In this document: piece by piece, positions 38,768-49,088 of the stretch
How the letters are laid out: each line of letters opens with the position of its first letter
Numbering within the stretch: position 1 is the first letter of the stretch
NCBI GenBank assembly: GCA_937973965.1
Contig: CALJJQ010000033.1
Coordinates: forward strand, 1 to 64,000
Length of the DNA: 64,000 bases
Reading direction: 5' to 3'
Source of the DNA: an uncultured Calothrix sp.
GTDB taxonomy: Bacteria; Cyanobacteriota; Cyanobacteriia; Cyanobacteriales; Nostocaceae
Position numbers and translations under genes: made by a program
The notes under the pieces: generated by a model
The model's input: only the letters and a program-made list of their open reading frames with translations
Told to the model about the DNA's origin: nothing
Databases searched by the model: none

Positions 38768-39745
38768 AGATTATCCCTGACACCTAAAAGTTAAGTTTTT
38801 ATTCTGTAAATTTCATCCCTAAAAGTCGTTTATGAATCCCCAATTTCCGTTTTATTGAGTCGTTCAAGTGACAGAAACCACTATCGAGAATAGTTTTTTC
38901 TGTTGAACCTGTGTTCAGATCATACCGTTGTTTCTTACGGTTTATGCGGAGTTGAATTCAGTACTTTGCGTCTAAGAGGTATTTGATTAATATACTCAAT
39001 ATTTTACTGACTAAGTTATAACAAACAAGTGACAAAATTATGACGACAGATATTCTTGTGAAAAGCTTATACAGCAAATATTTCACAATCCAAAATCCAA
39101 CTTTTAGGTTATTAAGTTCCTAACCCGATGGATAGAGACGAGGATACCCCAGGTAGTCACTAGTACACACCTGTAGGTTCAGACTCAGGTTTGGTTGTGG
39201 AAATATCCTAGCTGAAACTGTCTCAAATTCAGCGACAAAACTAGCCTATGATACTTAGTGCTTGTTTGACAATCACTAACTAAATTTTGCTCTTGCGGTC
39301 TTGGATAGTCGATGACAAGTAACCTTACCTGCATGACTACAATTTATACTCGCAGTTCTACAAATGCAATAAATCGAGATACCTAATGCCTACACCAGAG
39401 TTTTCCTCAGAGTAAACCTTTAATAAATTTACTAACCTATGACACCAACACACCTCTAGGCGATTCAAGTGAGAAAATACGTATTTATTTGACAAGAGAC
39501 GACGGTCCATATTTACATTATCACGTTTGTACTGATAAAAATATCATCGTTTGTTGATTTTTGGGGAAACATTCCGAGGGAGTAATGAAATCTGTAACAT
39601 CAACCATTGTATTCAGGTCAGGGAGCAGTGGATAGGGGTGGGAAGTAGGATGGGACAATAATATCTGTAACATCAACACTGAGATGAAGTAGATCCAAAT
39701 TAATTCTAATTACGTCCAACTATTAGTAACAAGTAAATTGAACAA
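38768..39745. other. Divergent promoter region of gltS and phosphodiester glycosidase
   Basis: 978 bp without genes. It must contain the promoters of both flanking genes and holds one NtcA-type palindrome at 39153-39166. No repeat family member was recognised here, unlike in most spacers of the window. Confidence 0.5.
39153..39166. promoter_or_regulatory. Possible NtcA box (GTA-N8-TAC)
   Basis: GTAGTCACTAGTAC fits the NtcA consensus exactly and is itself nearly palindromic in the spacer. It is about 390 bp upstream of the gltS start. No well-placed TAN3T -10 box was seen 22 bp away in either direction, and six fixed bases occur by chance, so it is only a candidate. Confidence 0.5.
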
Positions 39746-41734
39746 ATGAAACTATTTACGCATTATTACTTAAGAAAAATCGCTACTGGATTTTCACAGG
39801 AAACATCAAACAATCCAATTAAATTTTGCCAATCTGATTTTATCAAAAGAAGTTTTGGGGCAATATTTTTAACATTATTCGTCAGTAATAGCATAAATTG
39901 TATCGCTAGTGCCCAAACCCCACCACCTCCAGTCCAAACATCACCATCACCCCAAATAATTATTAATGGTCGTCCCTATCAAGGAGCTTGGTTTGTCAGT
40001 AACCCCCGAAATCAAAGACCACGCATACACCTTAGCGATGGGGTCTTAAACCAACTATTTGGAGCTGATTTATTAAGCACATCCGTACCAACAAGACAAC
40101 CAATCCAATGGTTCTCTGCTCCTACAAACTTAACAGGTGTAATCAGAAACGGCTATCGCTACCTGGATATTACCCCCCTCGCTCAACGGTGGGGATGGCA
40201 AATTCAGACTGTAGGCAATACCATCACCATTAATACCCCACCATCCCAAATCCAAAATCTGACAAGTATTGGTAACTCCCAACCAGGAACAGCCCCCCAA
40301 CAGGTCATTATATCCCTGAGTCGTCCTACCCCTTGGCAATTACGACAAGAACTACCTCGGCAAATTCAGGGAGACCCGGACGAGGTATCCAAACCAGTCA
40401 CCCCACCCAACCGGGATTGGACAATTACCCTCGATGGGATTGCCGATGCCGAAATTTTACGACGTTACGCACCACCTTCGCCAATTCCCACTCCACCGAT
40501 TCCCCCCATTCCTCCCCTACCCAATCTTCTCAAACAACTTTCACCCTCCCCACCAGCAGCAGAACCCCTGATTCAAGCAGTTGAAGTAGTCAACAATCAA
40601 ACCCTTATCCGTTTGAGCGTTCCCTTTGGTTTTGTTCCGCGAATTTCCACCACCGCAACCACCAACCCCACCATGCGGGTGGAAATTGTGGCTGACGCGC
40701 TGGTAAATCGGCAAATCGCTTGGGCTAGTGGTATCACATGGCGACAACAAATGGTAAACTTAGGGGCAGACAGATTTCCCGTCAATTGGCTGGAAATTAA
40801 CCCCCGACTGAGCCAAATTCGTATACGGCCAATTCTGACAAACAGTAATTCTCAACAAGGAACAGCTCCCCTAGTAGAAATTGCTCGAAACGCAGGAGCT
40901 GTAGCGGCCATTAACGGTGGATACTTCAATCGCAACAACCGTTTACCCTTGGGAGCGATTCGTAGCAATAGCCAATGGTTATCTGGTCCTATTTTAAATC
41001 GGGGCGCGATCGCCTGGAATGATTCTGGTCAGTTTTATTTTGGTCGTCTGACCTTGAATGAACAATTACTCGTAGGTACGAATCCCCCCATTCCTATCCT
41101 CCACCTCAATAGCGGTTACGTGCAAGCAGGAGTTTCCCGTTACACATCAGCCTGGGGAAATACCTACACGACCATGACCAACAACGAAACCATCCTTACC
41201 GTCGAAAATAATCGAATCACCAAAAGAACCGACGTTCCCACCCTTGGTCAACAAAGCGAACCCATACCCCAAAACGGATACTTACTCGTATTGCGAGGAA
41301 ATGCCAATACAATTGCCAATACTCTAGTACCCAATACACCAGTTCGCCTGCAATCAGCTACCCTACCCAGCGAATTTAACCGCTATCCCCACATTATCAG
41401 TGCCGGTCCCTTGTTGTTGGCAAACCGCCAGATTGTGCTGGACGGCGAAGGTGAAAAATTTAGCCCTGCATTTATCGCTCAGAGGGCTGTACGTAGTGCT
41501 ATTTGTACAACCAATAATGGTAATATCCTCATCGCCGCAGTTCACAACCGGGCTGCGGGTGCTGGGCCAACTTTACAGGAACATGCCCAATTAATGCAGA
41601 GTATGGGATGCGTAAATGCCCTGAATTTAGATGGGGGTAGTTCAACTAGTTTATACCTAGGTGGTAGGCTGGTAGACCGTTCTGGAAATACCGCAGCTCG
41701 CGTGCATAATGGTATCGGTATTTTCCTGCGGTAG
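39746..41734 (+). CDS. Secreted phosphodiester glycosidase family protein (NAGPA/DUF2233)
   Basis: 662 residues. A membrane or signal segment lies near 36-56 (SFGAIFLTLFVSNSINCIASAQ). An N-terminal copper-amine-oxidase-N-like domain follows (about 70-165: NGRPYQGAWF, then YRYLDITPLAQRWGW, VGNTITINT), then a Pro-rich linker near 240-275. The C-terminal NAGPA domain (about 375-660) shows AAINGGYFNRNNRLPLGAI, HNRAAGAGPTLQEHAQLMQSMGC and ALNLDGGSSTSLYLGG, the family signature. The family removes sugar capping groups from phosphodiesters; a cell-wall substrate is likely. Its stop codon lies inside a dispersed palindrome. Confidence 0.5.
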   Translation: MKLFTHYYLRKIATGFSQETSNNPIKFCQSDFIKRSFGAIFLTLFVSNSINCIASAQTPPPPVQTSPSPQIIINGRPYQGAWFVSNPRNQRPRIHLSDGVLNQLFGADLLSTSVPTRQPIQWFSAPTNLTGVIRNGYRYLDITPLAQRWGWQIQTVGNTITINTPPSQIQNLTSIGNSQPGTAPQQVIISLSRPTPWQLRQELPRQIQGDPDEVSKPVTPPNRDWTITLDGIADAEILRRYAPPSPIPTPPIPPIPPLPNLLKQLSPSPPAAEPLIQAVEVVNNQTLIRLSVPFGFVPRISTTATTNPTMRVEIVADALVNRQIAWASGITWRQQMVNLGADRFPVNWLEINPRLSQIRIRPILTNSNSQQGTAPLVEIARNAGAVAAINGGYFNRNNRLPLGAIRSNSQWLSGPILNRGAIAWNDSGQFYFGRLTLNEQLLVGTNPPIPILHLNSGYVQAGVSRYTSAWGNTYTTMTNNETILTVENNRITKRTDVPTLGQQSEPIPQNGYLLVLRGNANTIANTLVPNTPVRLQSATLPSEFNRYPHIISAGPLLLANRQIVLDGEGEKFSPAFIAQRAVRSAICTTNNGNILIAAVHNRAAGAGPTLQEHAQLMQSMGCVNALNLDGGSSTSLYLGGRLVDRSGNTAARVHNGIGIFLR

Positions 41735-41758
41735 AGACGACCCGACGGGTTGTCTCTA
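41731..41758. repeat. GTAGAGACGACCCG palindrome at stop codon
   Basis: GTAGAGACGACCCG is inverted as CGGGTTGTCTCTA. The TAG stop codon of the phosphodiester glycosidase (41732-41734) is part of the left arm. The RNA hairpin would sit right at the translation end. It is nearly identical to the palindrome at 14600-14628. Confidence 0.5.
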
Positions 41759-42054
41759 ATATCTCATCGACAAAATCAAATAATTCACCGTACATATTTT
41801 TATCTCCTGACGACCGTCTCCATCAAATTTTAAAGCAGACACCAAATATAAATTAATTTTATGAAGAGTTCGTGTAGAAATAAGTAATCTCATCAAAGTA
41901 TAAACCACGAACTCAAATCATTTTGCTATGTTTACCAAAGGGTGACGAAATTGCTAATTTTTACGGTTGCGAAATAGACGTGTATTTTTCCATCAATTGT
42001 ATGGGTAAGGCATATTTTTGGGAATTTTAATTACAATTTGGCACTGAGGTAAAC

Positions 42055-42468
42055 ATGGCTCAAGAAACAGCAAAAGTCGAAGCATTGGCAATTACAACTC
42101 CCCGGGGAGTTGCTGCAACGGAATTACGTCCCTGGGGTTCTTTCACGGTTCTGGAAGAAGGACGTGGTTATAAAATTAAGCGGATTGAAGTTAAACCAGG
42201 TCATCGCTTGAGTTTACAAATGCACCACCACCGCAGTGAACATTGGATTGTTGTTTCCGGTACAGCAAAAGTGGTCTGCGGTGAAAAAGAAATTTTGATT
42301 GGTACTAATGAGTCAACCTATGTCCCCCAATGTACACCGCACCGTTTAGAAAATCCGGGGGTGATTCCTTTGATTTTAATTGAAGTTCAAAATGGAGAAT
42401 ACTTGGGCGAAGATGATATTGTCCGCTACCAAGATGATTATGCGCGCATTGAAACGACAAAAAAATAG
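42055..42468 (+). CDS. Cupin, mannose-6-phosphate isomerase type II family
   Basis: 137 residues forming a single cupin. It opens ATELRPWGSFTVLEEGRGYKIKRIEVKPGHRLSLQMHHHRSEHWIVVSGTAKV. The HxH-x-E metal motif is MHHHRSEHW near residue 59-65, and the second His is in PQCTPHRLENPG near 101. This matches the C-terminal isomerase part of bifunctional ManC/AlgA proteins; here it stands as a short separate protein. It would interconvert fructose-6- and mannose-6-phosphate for GDP-mannose. A stand-alone role is inferred; other cupins look similar. Confidence 0.5.
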   Translation: MAQETAKVEALAITTPRGVAATELRPWGSFTVLEEGRGYKIKRIEVKPGHRLSLQMHHHRSEHWIVVSGTAKVVCGEKEILIGTNESTYVPQCTPHRLENPGVIPLILIEVQNGEYLGEDDIVRYQDDYARIETTKK

Positions 42469-42737
42469 TATAGAAATTCTGTTTAATTTTTGAATTTATC
42501 TTTTGGGATTAGGGAGATGTACTGCGTACAACAAAACTGATGATGCAAGTAAAATTGTTCTACTCCCCACTCCCGACTGACTTTCCTGTCAGAAAACTAA
42601 CTGGTAAAGCTGAATCTAAATTGCGTCTTTAGATCACAACTATCACCAACAATTCGCAACAATCATAAATACCCTGCTTCAAATCGTCACCCTGTCGCAT
42701 GTATATTGCAGATGGGGTGTTTATTTAGAAAATAATT

Positions 42738-43109
42738 ATGAGTATTGTCCATCTGAGTGCGAGTGCGATCGCAGAAATTAAACGGATGCAAGCCAAGCAA
42801 AATTTACCTCATTCCTGGTTCCACATCGCTGTTAAACCCGGTGGTTGCTCTGGTTTGTATTACGAATTATCCCTAGTCCCATCATCAGAGCAAGTGGATG
42901 AAAAACTGATTCTCCTCGATTGTCAAGGAATTAAAGTGATTATAGACGCACAATCCTGTGAGTATGTCAAGAATTTAGGAATTGATTATTCTGAAGACCT
43001 GATGGGGGGAGGCTTTCGCTTTGAAAACCAGCAGGCGATCGCCACCTGTGGATGTGGCAACTCCTTTGCAGTCGATACAGATAAATCTGAAAAAATAATC
43101 AAAGTTTGA
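42738..43109 (+). CDS. A-type Fe-S carrier (HesB/IscA family)
   Basis: 123 residues. The three conserved cysteines are in KPGGCSGLYYEL (Cys38) and CGCGNSF (near 113-115). The sequence opens IVHLSASAIAEIKRMQAK, typical of HesB/IscA/SufA. These proteins carry Fe-S clusters or iron to apoproteins. The middle section (VKVIIDAQSCEYV) differs from classic IscA, so I give no symbol. It lies 77 bases upstream of rpsL, and the rpsL promoter -35 box overlaps its stop codon. Confidence 0.5.
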   Translation: MSIVHLSASAIAEIKRMQAKQNLPHSWFHIAVKPGGCSGLYYELSLVPSSEQVDEKLILLDCQGIKVIIDAQSCEYVKNLGIDYSEDLMGGGFRFENQQAIATCGCGNSFAVDTDKSEKIIKV

Positions 43110-43135
43110 CATAATCCCCTGGTAAAAGATATAAT
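43106..43135 (+). promoter_or_regulatory. Consensus promoter of the str operon
   Basis: TTGACA (43106-43111) and TATAAT (43130-43135) are separated by 18 bp. Both hexamers are perfect sigma-70-type matches. Transcription would start near 43142, about 45 bases before the rpsL ATG. The TTGACA contains the TGA stop codon of the Fe-S carrier gene. Confidence 0.5.
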
Positions 43136-43186
43136 TGGGATTTGTTAAAACTTAGACAAGAGCAGCTTTTTGACGTGCTGTAACCC

Positions 43187-43564
43187 ATGCCAACAATCCA
43201 GCAATTAATCAGAAACGAACGCGAAATTGCGCGTCAGAAAACAAAATCGCCCGCCCTGAAACAATGTCCCCAGCGTCGCGGTGTCTGTACTCGTGTGTAC
43301 ACAACCACGCCAAAAAAACCTAACTCAGCATTACGAAAAGTGGCACGGGTTCGTCTCACCTCCGGATTTGAGGTGACTGCATACATTCCCGGTATTGGCC
43401 ACAACCTCCAGGAACACTCAGTTGTGATGATTCGCGGTGGTCGGGTTAAAGACTTACCCGGTGTGCGATACCACATCGTTCGCGGTACTCTTGACACTGC
43501 CGGAGTTAAAGATCGCAAGCAAGGACGTTCCAAGTATGGAACCAAGCGTCCGAAGAAAAGTTAA
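43187..43564 (+). CDS. rpsL: 30S ribosomal protein S12
   Basis: 125 residues, full length. It has [23 protein letters not shown] at the start, the decoding-site motif [16 protein letters not shown], then [29 protein letters not shown] and the basic tail. It binds 16S rRNA at the decoding centre; this is where streptomycin-resistance changes arise. The Lys residues of TTPKKPNS and GRVKDLPG are the usual ones. It is the first gene of the rpsL-rpsG-fusA-tuf cluster. Confidence 0.5.
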   Translation: MPTIQQLIRNEREIARQKTKSPALKQCPQRRGVCTRVYTTTPKKPNSALRKVARVRLTSGFEVTAYIPGIGHNLQEHSVVMIRGGRVKDLPGVRYHIVRGTLDTAGVKDRKQGRSKYGTKRPKKS

Positions 43565-44105
43565 CCAAATGGCTATACAGTGAATAACTCTTGTTTATTT
43601 GGTTAGATTCAAGCACAAATATATGGCAGCAGAACAATTCAGGCGGTCTGAGTGAAGGATTTACACCGATTTGAGGTGTAAATCCCTTGGATTTCTTGTC
43701 AATTGTGTTTTTAATTATTATTGTTGTGTTTGCAAAGATTGGGATTTTTCTCAATTCAATTTTTGGTCAAAATCAAAGGGAAAACTTGCTTAGGATTGGC
43801 AAGTTTGCTCAATAAGCTGCCCAAAGAGCAATTTCAAGTTATCGTTTTCCTGGTTTGGCGTTCGAGTTTGGCGTTTAGGGTATATAATAAATTCGCCTTG
43901 GATGTCGAGTCGCTAATTAACAAAAGAATTAAGCCGTTTTGTTGTCTTCAGCATCGCTGTCATTTTAAGTCAACCAAAATAGCTGTATTCAAGTTTGGAT
44001 TCACACCATCAAGCCGAAAAGACTTGAATATTAACAGATTAGTTGTTTTCATTTCCGATTTGGTTTTATCCATAATTCAAAGGTAGTAGAAGGTAGTAGC
44101 TTACT
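43565..44105. other. Unusually long rpsL-rpsG spacer
   Basis: 541 bp between two genes that are normally close together. A 121-codon frame runs through 43721-44086 but lacks a ribosome binding site, has odd composition and resembles no family, so I do not call it. The bases 43645-43690 contain GGATTTACACC-GATTTGAGGTGTAAATCC, an 11-bp inverted repeat that would form a strong hairpin and could attenuate transcription. Confidence 0.5.
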
Positions 44106-44576
44106 ATGTCTCGTCGTGGTGTAGTTAAAAGGCGGCCAGTGCCACCTGACTCTGTATACAACAGTCGCTTAGTTAGTATGATGATTCGGCGGATTATGCA
44201 GCACGGGAAAAAATCCCTAGCAGCGCGCATAGTCTACGATGCAATGAAGACCATCGAAGAAAGAACCGGTGCAGACCCTCTAGAAACATTTGAGCGTGCG
44301 GTACGCAACGCCACTCCCCTAGTGGAAGTCAAAGCCCGTCGAGTTGGTGGTGCAACCTATCAAGTACCAATGGAAGTTCGTTCCGAACGGGGTACAACCC
44401 TAGCTTTACGGTGGTTAACCCAATATTCCCGTCAACGTCCAGGTCGGACAATGGCTAGTCGTTTAGCCAATGAATTGATGGATGCAGCTAACGAAACCGG
44501 AAGCACAATTCGGAAACGCGAAGAAACCCACCGAATGGCAGAAGCGAACAAAGCATTTGCCCATTATCGCTACTAA
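44106..44576 (+). CDS. rpsG: 30S ribosomal protein S7
   Basis: 156 residues, full length. It shows [36 protein letters not shown] opening, [40 protein letters not shown] and the end [14 protein letters not shown]. It nucleates assembly of the 30S head and, in bacteria with an S10/str organisation, can repress its own operon. AAGGTAGTAG precedes the ATG. Confidence 0.5.
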   Translation: MSRRGVVKRRPVPPDSVYNSRLVSMMIRRIMQHGKKSLAARIVYDAMKTIEERTGADPLETFERAVRNATPLVEVKARRVGGATYQVPMEVRSERGTTLALRWLTQYSRQRPGRTMASRLANELMDAANETGSTIRKREETHRMAEANKAFAHYRY

Positions 44577-44727
44577 AAAGCCTTGATATATCGCCTTGCT
44601 AGCAACTGCGGTATATCACTATATTTATCTTTTTATGCTCCATTGCGGTTTTCCCTAAAAGTATAAAATCTTAACAAAGTGTAATATACAAGATATCATG
44701 CTGCATTCTTGAGAATAGGAGGAACCT

Positions 44728-46806
44728 GTGGCACGGCAAAACCCGCTAGAAAAAGTACGCAATATCGGTATTGCGGCGCATATAGATGCGGGCAAAACAA
44801 CAACAACCGAACGCATATTATTTTACTCAGGGATAATTCATAAAATAGGTGAAGTCCATGAAGGTACGGCGGTGACTGACTGGATGGCCCAAGAGCGGGA
44901 GCGGGGAATTACCATCACAGCAGCAGCAATTAGTACCAGTTGGCGAGGTCATCAAATTAATATTATTGATACACCGGGGCACGTAGATTTTACAATTGAA
45001 GTTGAGCGTTCCATGCGTGTCCTTGATGGTGTGATCACGGTTTTGTGTTCGGTTGGTGGTGTACAACCGCAAACAGAAACAGTTTGGCGGCAAGCAGACC
45101 GCTACCAAGTGCCGCGGATTGTCTTTGTCAACAAGATGGACAGAACCGGCGCAAACTTTTATCGAGTTTACGAACAAGTACGCGATCGCCTGCGTGCCAA
45201 CGCAGTACCAATTCAGTTACCAATTGGTAGCGAAAATGAATTTCAAGGTATTGTGGATCTGGTGCGGATGCGAGCGAAAATCTATACCAATGACCAGGGG
45301 ACTGACATCCAAGATGTGGAAATTCCCGACCACATGCAGGAATTGGCATCAGAGTACCGGACTAAACTCATCGAAGCGGTTTCTGAAACCAATGATGAGT
45401 TAATGGCAAAATATTTAGAAGGAGAAGAACTCACAGAAAGCGAGATTCAGTCCGCTTTGCGAACTGGCACAATCACAGGCAAAATAGTACCGATGTTGTG
45501 CGGTTCTGCCTTTAAAAACAAAGGAGTTCAATCTTTGCTCGATGCAGTTGTAGACTATTTACCTGCACCTCCAGACGTACCTGCCATCCAAGGGACTTTA
45601 CCCAGTGGCGAAATCGTAGAGCGTCATGCCGACGATAACGAACCCCTAGCAGCCCTGGCCTTTAAGATTATGTCAGACCCCTACGGACGTTTGACATTTG
45701 TGCGCGTCTATTCCGGTGTTCTCACCAAAGGCAGTTATGTTTACAATGCCACCAAGGGCAAGAAAGAACGGGTTTCGCGCCTGGTGATCATGAAAGCAGA
45801 CGACCGCCAAGACGTGGAGGAACTAAGGGCAGGCGATTTAGGAGCAGCCCTAGGGTTAAAGGATACCTTAACAGGTGATACCCTTTGTGATGAAAACTCA
45901 CCCGTAATCCTAGAATCACTGTATGTCCCAGAACCAGTCATTTCGGTGGCGGTGGAACCAAAAACCAAAAATGACATGGACAAGCTTTCTAAGGCATTGC
46001 AGGCGCTTTCGGAAGAAGATCCCACATTTCGTGTTACCGTTGACCAGGAAACCAACCAAACCGTCATCGCCGGGATGGGAGAGTTGCATCTGGAAATACT
46101 TGTAGACCGGATGTTGCGGGAATTCAAAGTCGAAGCAAACGTTGGTGCGCCTCAAGTTGCGTATCGCGAAACAATCCGCAAGAGTGTGACTCGGGTAGAA
46201 GGTAAGTTTATCCGTCAAAGCGGTGGTAAGGGTCAGTACGGTCACGTTGTGATTGATTTAGAGCCAGGAGAACCGGGAAGTGGCTTTGAATTTGTCTCCA
46301 AAATAGTCGGCGGTGCAATACCAAAAGAGTACATTGGTCCTGCCGAAGCGGGGATGAAGGAAACCTGTGAATCCGGCGTTTTAGCTGGATATCCACTGAT
46401 TGATATCAAAGCAACCCTAGTCGATGGTTCATATCACGATGTAGACTCTTCGGAAATGGCTTTTAAAATTGCGGGTTCAATGGCGCTCAAAGAAGCCGCA
46501 ATGAAAGCAAACCCCGTCCTCTTAGAACCTATGATGAAAGTTGAAGTTGAGGTTCCCGAAAACTTCCTTGGTGATGTCATGGGTGATCTGAACTCCCGTC
46601 GAGGACAAATCGAAGGGATGGATTCAGATGATGGGATTGCGAAGGTGACAGCAAAAGTCCCCTTAGCAGAAATGTTTGGCTATGCCACAGACATTCGGTC
46701 AAAAACCCAAGGTCGCGGCATCTTCTCAATGGAGTTTAGCCACTACGATGAAGTACCTCGCAACGTTGCCGAGGCTATCATTGCAAAAAGCAAAGGGAAC
46801 GCATAA
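44728..46806 (+). CDS. fusA: Elongation factor G
   Basis: 692 residues, GTG start with a strong AGGAGGA 8 bases upstream. GTPase motifs are [16 protein letters not shown] (P-loop), [27 protein letters not shown] and GSAFKNKG. Domains II-V follow, with domain IV containing [15 protein letters not shown]. Length and order are normal for EF-G, which drives ribosomal translocation. It is 151 bp after rpsG and 23 bp before tuf in the same transcript. Confidence 0.5.
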   Translation: MARQNPLEKVRNIGIAAHIDAGKTTTTERILFYSGIIHKIGEVHEGTAVTDWMAQERERGITITAAAISTSWRGHQINIIDTPGHVDFTIEVERSMRVLDGVITVLCSVGGVQPQTETVWRQADRYQVPRIVFVNKMDRTGANFYRVYEQVRDRLRANAVPIQLPIGSENEFQGIVDLVRMRAKIYTNDQGTDIQDVEIPDHMQELASEYRTKLIEAVSETNDELMAKYLEGEELTESEIQSALRTGTITGKIVPMLCGSAFKNKGVQSLLDAVVDYLPAPPDVPAIQGTLPSGEIVERHADDNEPLAALAFKIMSDPYGRLTFVRVYSGVLTKGSYVYNATKGKKERVSRLVIMKADDRQDVEELRAGDLGAALGLKDTLTGDTLCDENSPVILESLYVPEPVISVAVEPKTKNDMDKLSKALQALSEEDPTFRVTVDQETNQTVIAGMGELHLEILVDRMLREFKVEANVGAPQVAYRETIRKSVTRVEGKFIRQSGGKGQYGHVVIDLEPGEPGSGFEFVSKIVGGAIPKEYIGPAEAGMKETCESGVLAGYPLIDIKATLVDGSYHDVDSSEMAFKIAGSMALKEAAMKANPVLLEPMMKVEVEVPENFLGDVMGDLNSRRGQIEGMDSDDGIAKVTAKVPLAEMFGYATDIRSKTQGRGIFSMEFSHYDEVPRNVAEAIIAKSKGNA

Positions 46807-46829
46807 CTAGATAAAGGAAGCAAGTATTA

Positions 46830-48059
46830 ATGGCACGCGCAAAGTTTGAACGTACTAAACCCCACGTAAACATTGGTACCATCGGTCACGTTGACCACGG
46901 TAAAACGACGCTGACAGCAGCCATCACCATGACCCTATCGGCTTTAGGTCAAGCGGCTGCGAAAAAGTATGATGAAATCGACAACGCACCGGAGGAAAGA
47001 GCGCGGGGTATTACCATCAATACCGCCCACGTTGAGTACGAAACCGAGAGTCGTCACTATGCTCACGTAGATTGTCCAGGACACGCAGACTACGTAAAAA
47101 ACATGATTACTGGTGCTGCGCAGATGGATGGAGCGATTTTGGTTTGCTCGGCTGCGGACGGTCCGATGCCGCAAACTCGGGAACATATTCTGTTAGCCCG
47201 TCAGGTTGGTGTACCGAACTTGGTTGTCTTTTTGAACAAAGAAGACATGGTAGACGACGAAGAATTGCTCGAGCTAGTTGAATTAGAGGTTCGGGAACTT
47301 TTGTCTAGCTATGACTTCCCTGGGGACGAAATTCCCATCGTCAGAGGTTCGGGTTTACAAGCATTAGAAGCGATGATTGCTAATCCCAAAACCAAACGGG
47401 GTGAAAATAAGTGGGTAGATAAAATCTATGAATTGATGGATGCGGTTGATTCCTACATTCCCACACCCGAACGTGACGTGGATAAGCCGTTCTTGATGGC
47501 GGTTGAGGACGTATTCTCGATTACCGGTCGTGGTACTGTAGCTACGGGAAGGATTGAGCGTGGAAAAGTGAAAATTGGTGACGTGGTTGAGATTGTCGGT
47601 CTTCGCGATACCCGCTCCACAACCGTGACCGGAATTGAGATGTTCAAGAAGAGTCTTGAGGAAGGTATGGCTGGAGATAACGCGGGATTACTGTTGCGTG
47701 GTATCCAGAAAACCGATATTGAGCGTGGTATGGTACTGGCTAAACCCGGTTCGATTACCCCCCACACCCAATTTGAAGGTGAGGTTTACGTGTTAACAGA
47801 GAAAGAAGGTGGTCGGAAAACACCTTTCTTCGCTGGTTATCGTCCCCAATTCTACGTACGTACCACCGATGTAACTGGTACGATTAAAGCATTTACCGCC
47901 GATGACGGCAGTGCGGCAGAAATGGTAATGCCTGGAGACCGGATTAAAGTGACAGTGGAACTAATTAGTCCAGTGGCAATCGAACAGGGGATGCGCTTCG
48001 CGATTCGTGAAGGTGGTCGGACGATTGGTGCTGGTGTAGTTTCTAAAATTGTGAAATAG
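46830..48059 (+). CDS. tuf: Elongation factor Tu
   Basis: 409 residues. Motifs: [15 protein letters not shown] (P-loop), [41 protein letters not shown] and the domain II and III signatures [18 protein letters not shown] and [18 protein letters not shown]. Like other cyanobacterial and plastid EF-Tu it is a little longer than the E. coli protein, with a short insert near TKRGENKW. It is 23 bp behind fusA and is followed by a terminator, so rpsJ may have its own promoter. Confidence 0.5.
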   Translation: MARAKFERTKPHVNIGTIGHVDHGKTTLTAAITMTLSALGQAAAKKYDEIDNAPEERARGITINTAHVEYETESRHYAHVDCPGHADYVKNMITGAAQMDGAILVCSAADGPMPQTREHILLARQVGVPNLVVFLNKEDMVDDEELLELVELEVRELLSSYDFPGDEIPIVRGSGLQALEAMIANPKTKRGENKWVDKIYELMDAVDSYIPTPERDVDKPFLMAVEDVFSITGRGTVATGRIERGKVKIGDVVEIVGLRDTRSTTVTGIEMFKKSLEEGMAGDNAGLLLRGIQKTDIERGMVLAKPGSITPHTQFEGEVYVLTEKEGGRKTPFFAGYRPQFYVRTTDVTGTIKAFTADDGSAAEMVMPGDRIKVTVELISPVAIEQGMRFAIREGGRTIGAGVVSKIVK

Positions 48060-48094
48060 CTGGAGACAACTATTTCCGATCAATCCAGTATAGG

Positions 48095-48124
48095 GCAGAG
48101 ATGGAAAGTACATCTCTGCTTCTT
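48095..48124 (+). terminator. Terminator between tuf and rpsJ
   Basis: GCAGAGATG (48095-48103) pairs perfectly with CATCTCTGC (48111-48119), followed by TTCTTTCT. A 9-bp stem 35 bases after the tuf stop. It splits rpsJ from the rest of the cluster. Confidence 0.5.
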
Positions 48125-48269
48125 TCTCGGCAAATCTCAGTAAATTTTAGTGAAAATTCGAGACTTAGAATTAGCCGCGTTTGCCAGATATTTGCCGCAA
48201 ATAGAGTGATAATTCTTAATCTCGAACTTTGATGCCCAGTTATAACGGAAAGAACCAGGAAAACTTCAG

Positions 48270-48587
48270 ATGGCAACGCTACAACAGCAAAAAATTAGAA
48301 TTCGTCTTCAAGCTTTTGACCGTCGTTTGTTAGATACTTCGTGTGAAAAGATTGTCGATACAGCAAATCGTACTAACGCCACAGCAATTGGTCCAATTCC
48401 TTTACCAACAAAACGGCGGATTTATTGCGTATTGCGATCGCCCCACGTTGATAAGGATTCCCGTGAGCATTTTGAAACTCGTACTCACCGTCGAATTATC
48501 GATATTTATCAACCTTCCTCAAAAACAATTGACGCACTGATGAAGTTGGATTTACCTTCTGGTGTGGATATTGAAGTCAAACTCTAA
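48270..48587 (+). CDS. rpsJ: 30S ribosomal protein S10
   Basis: 105 residues, full length: [78 protein letters not shown] core. It is part of the 30S head and of NusB-linked antitermination. As is usual in cyanobacteria it follows tuf rather than heading an S10 operon. It lies 210 bp after tuf with a terminator between. Confidence 0.5.
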   Translation: MATLQQQKIRIRLQAFDRRLLDTSCEKIVDTANRTNATAIGPIPLPTKRRIYCVLRSPHVDKDSREHFETRTHRRIIDIYQPSSKTIDALMKLDLPSGVDIEVKL

Positions 48588-49088
48588 ATTTTCAATCGGG
48601 TCTGCTGTAACAGTTTTGTAGTGGGGGTAGGGAACAGGGAGTCGGGTCGTTTCTACAGGGAATAGTTTTTAACCCAACTATTCTACTTTTCACAAGACCC
48701 AAAAAATGACAAATACAAGGTTTTCAAGCCTGATATACCCATTGAGTGCGCACTTTTTCCGTCAAAATAGCCTCAAATGCTCACAATACAATAGTTTGAC
48801 TATTTTTCATAGTTTCACACCCGATTTTAACTAGCCCTTGATCGATAGATCCTGGGCTTTTGATTTTATTACCACTGAAAAATGATAGAATATAAATGAT
48901 TCTACGGGTAAGAATCATTCCAATTTGCAAAAAGAAGGCAACAGATAGAAACATGAATCCTTGAGCTAACAAGGTTTCCCCAATCAAAAATCCCAAATCC
49001 AACTCAGAGTATCAGGTGTTAAAAATTATTTTGGTTTATAAATATTAAATATTAAATATTAAAACTCTCAACACAGACAACGGTGACA
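48588..49088. other. Spacer with short dispersed repeat
   Basis: It contains CCAATTTGCAAAAAGAAGGCAACAGAT (48920-48946 region), which recurs near 26806-26830 and, diverged, near 8030 and 51015-51050. TATTAAATATTAAATATTAAA (49037-49060) is a TAAATAT tandem run. No gene was seen. Confidence 0.5.

Noticed and set aside
43721..44086. 121-codon frame in the rpsL-rpsG spacer
   Set aside because: No start signal, Cys/Phe-rich random-looking composition, and located in a leader-like spacer.
48781..49002. 73-codon minus-strand frame with hydrophobic segment
   Set aside because: It runs through the dispersed AATTTGCAAAAAGAAGG repeat and has no ribosome binding site; probably not translated.
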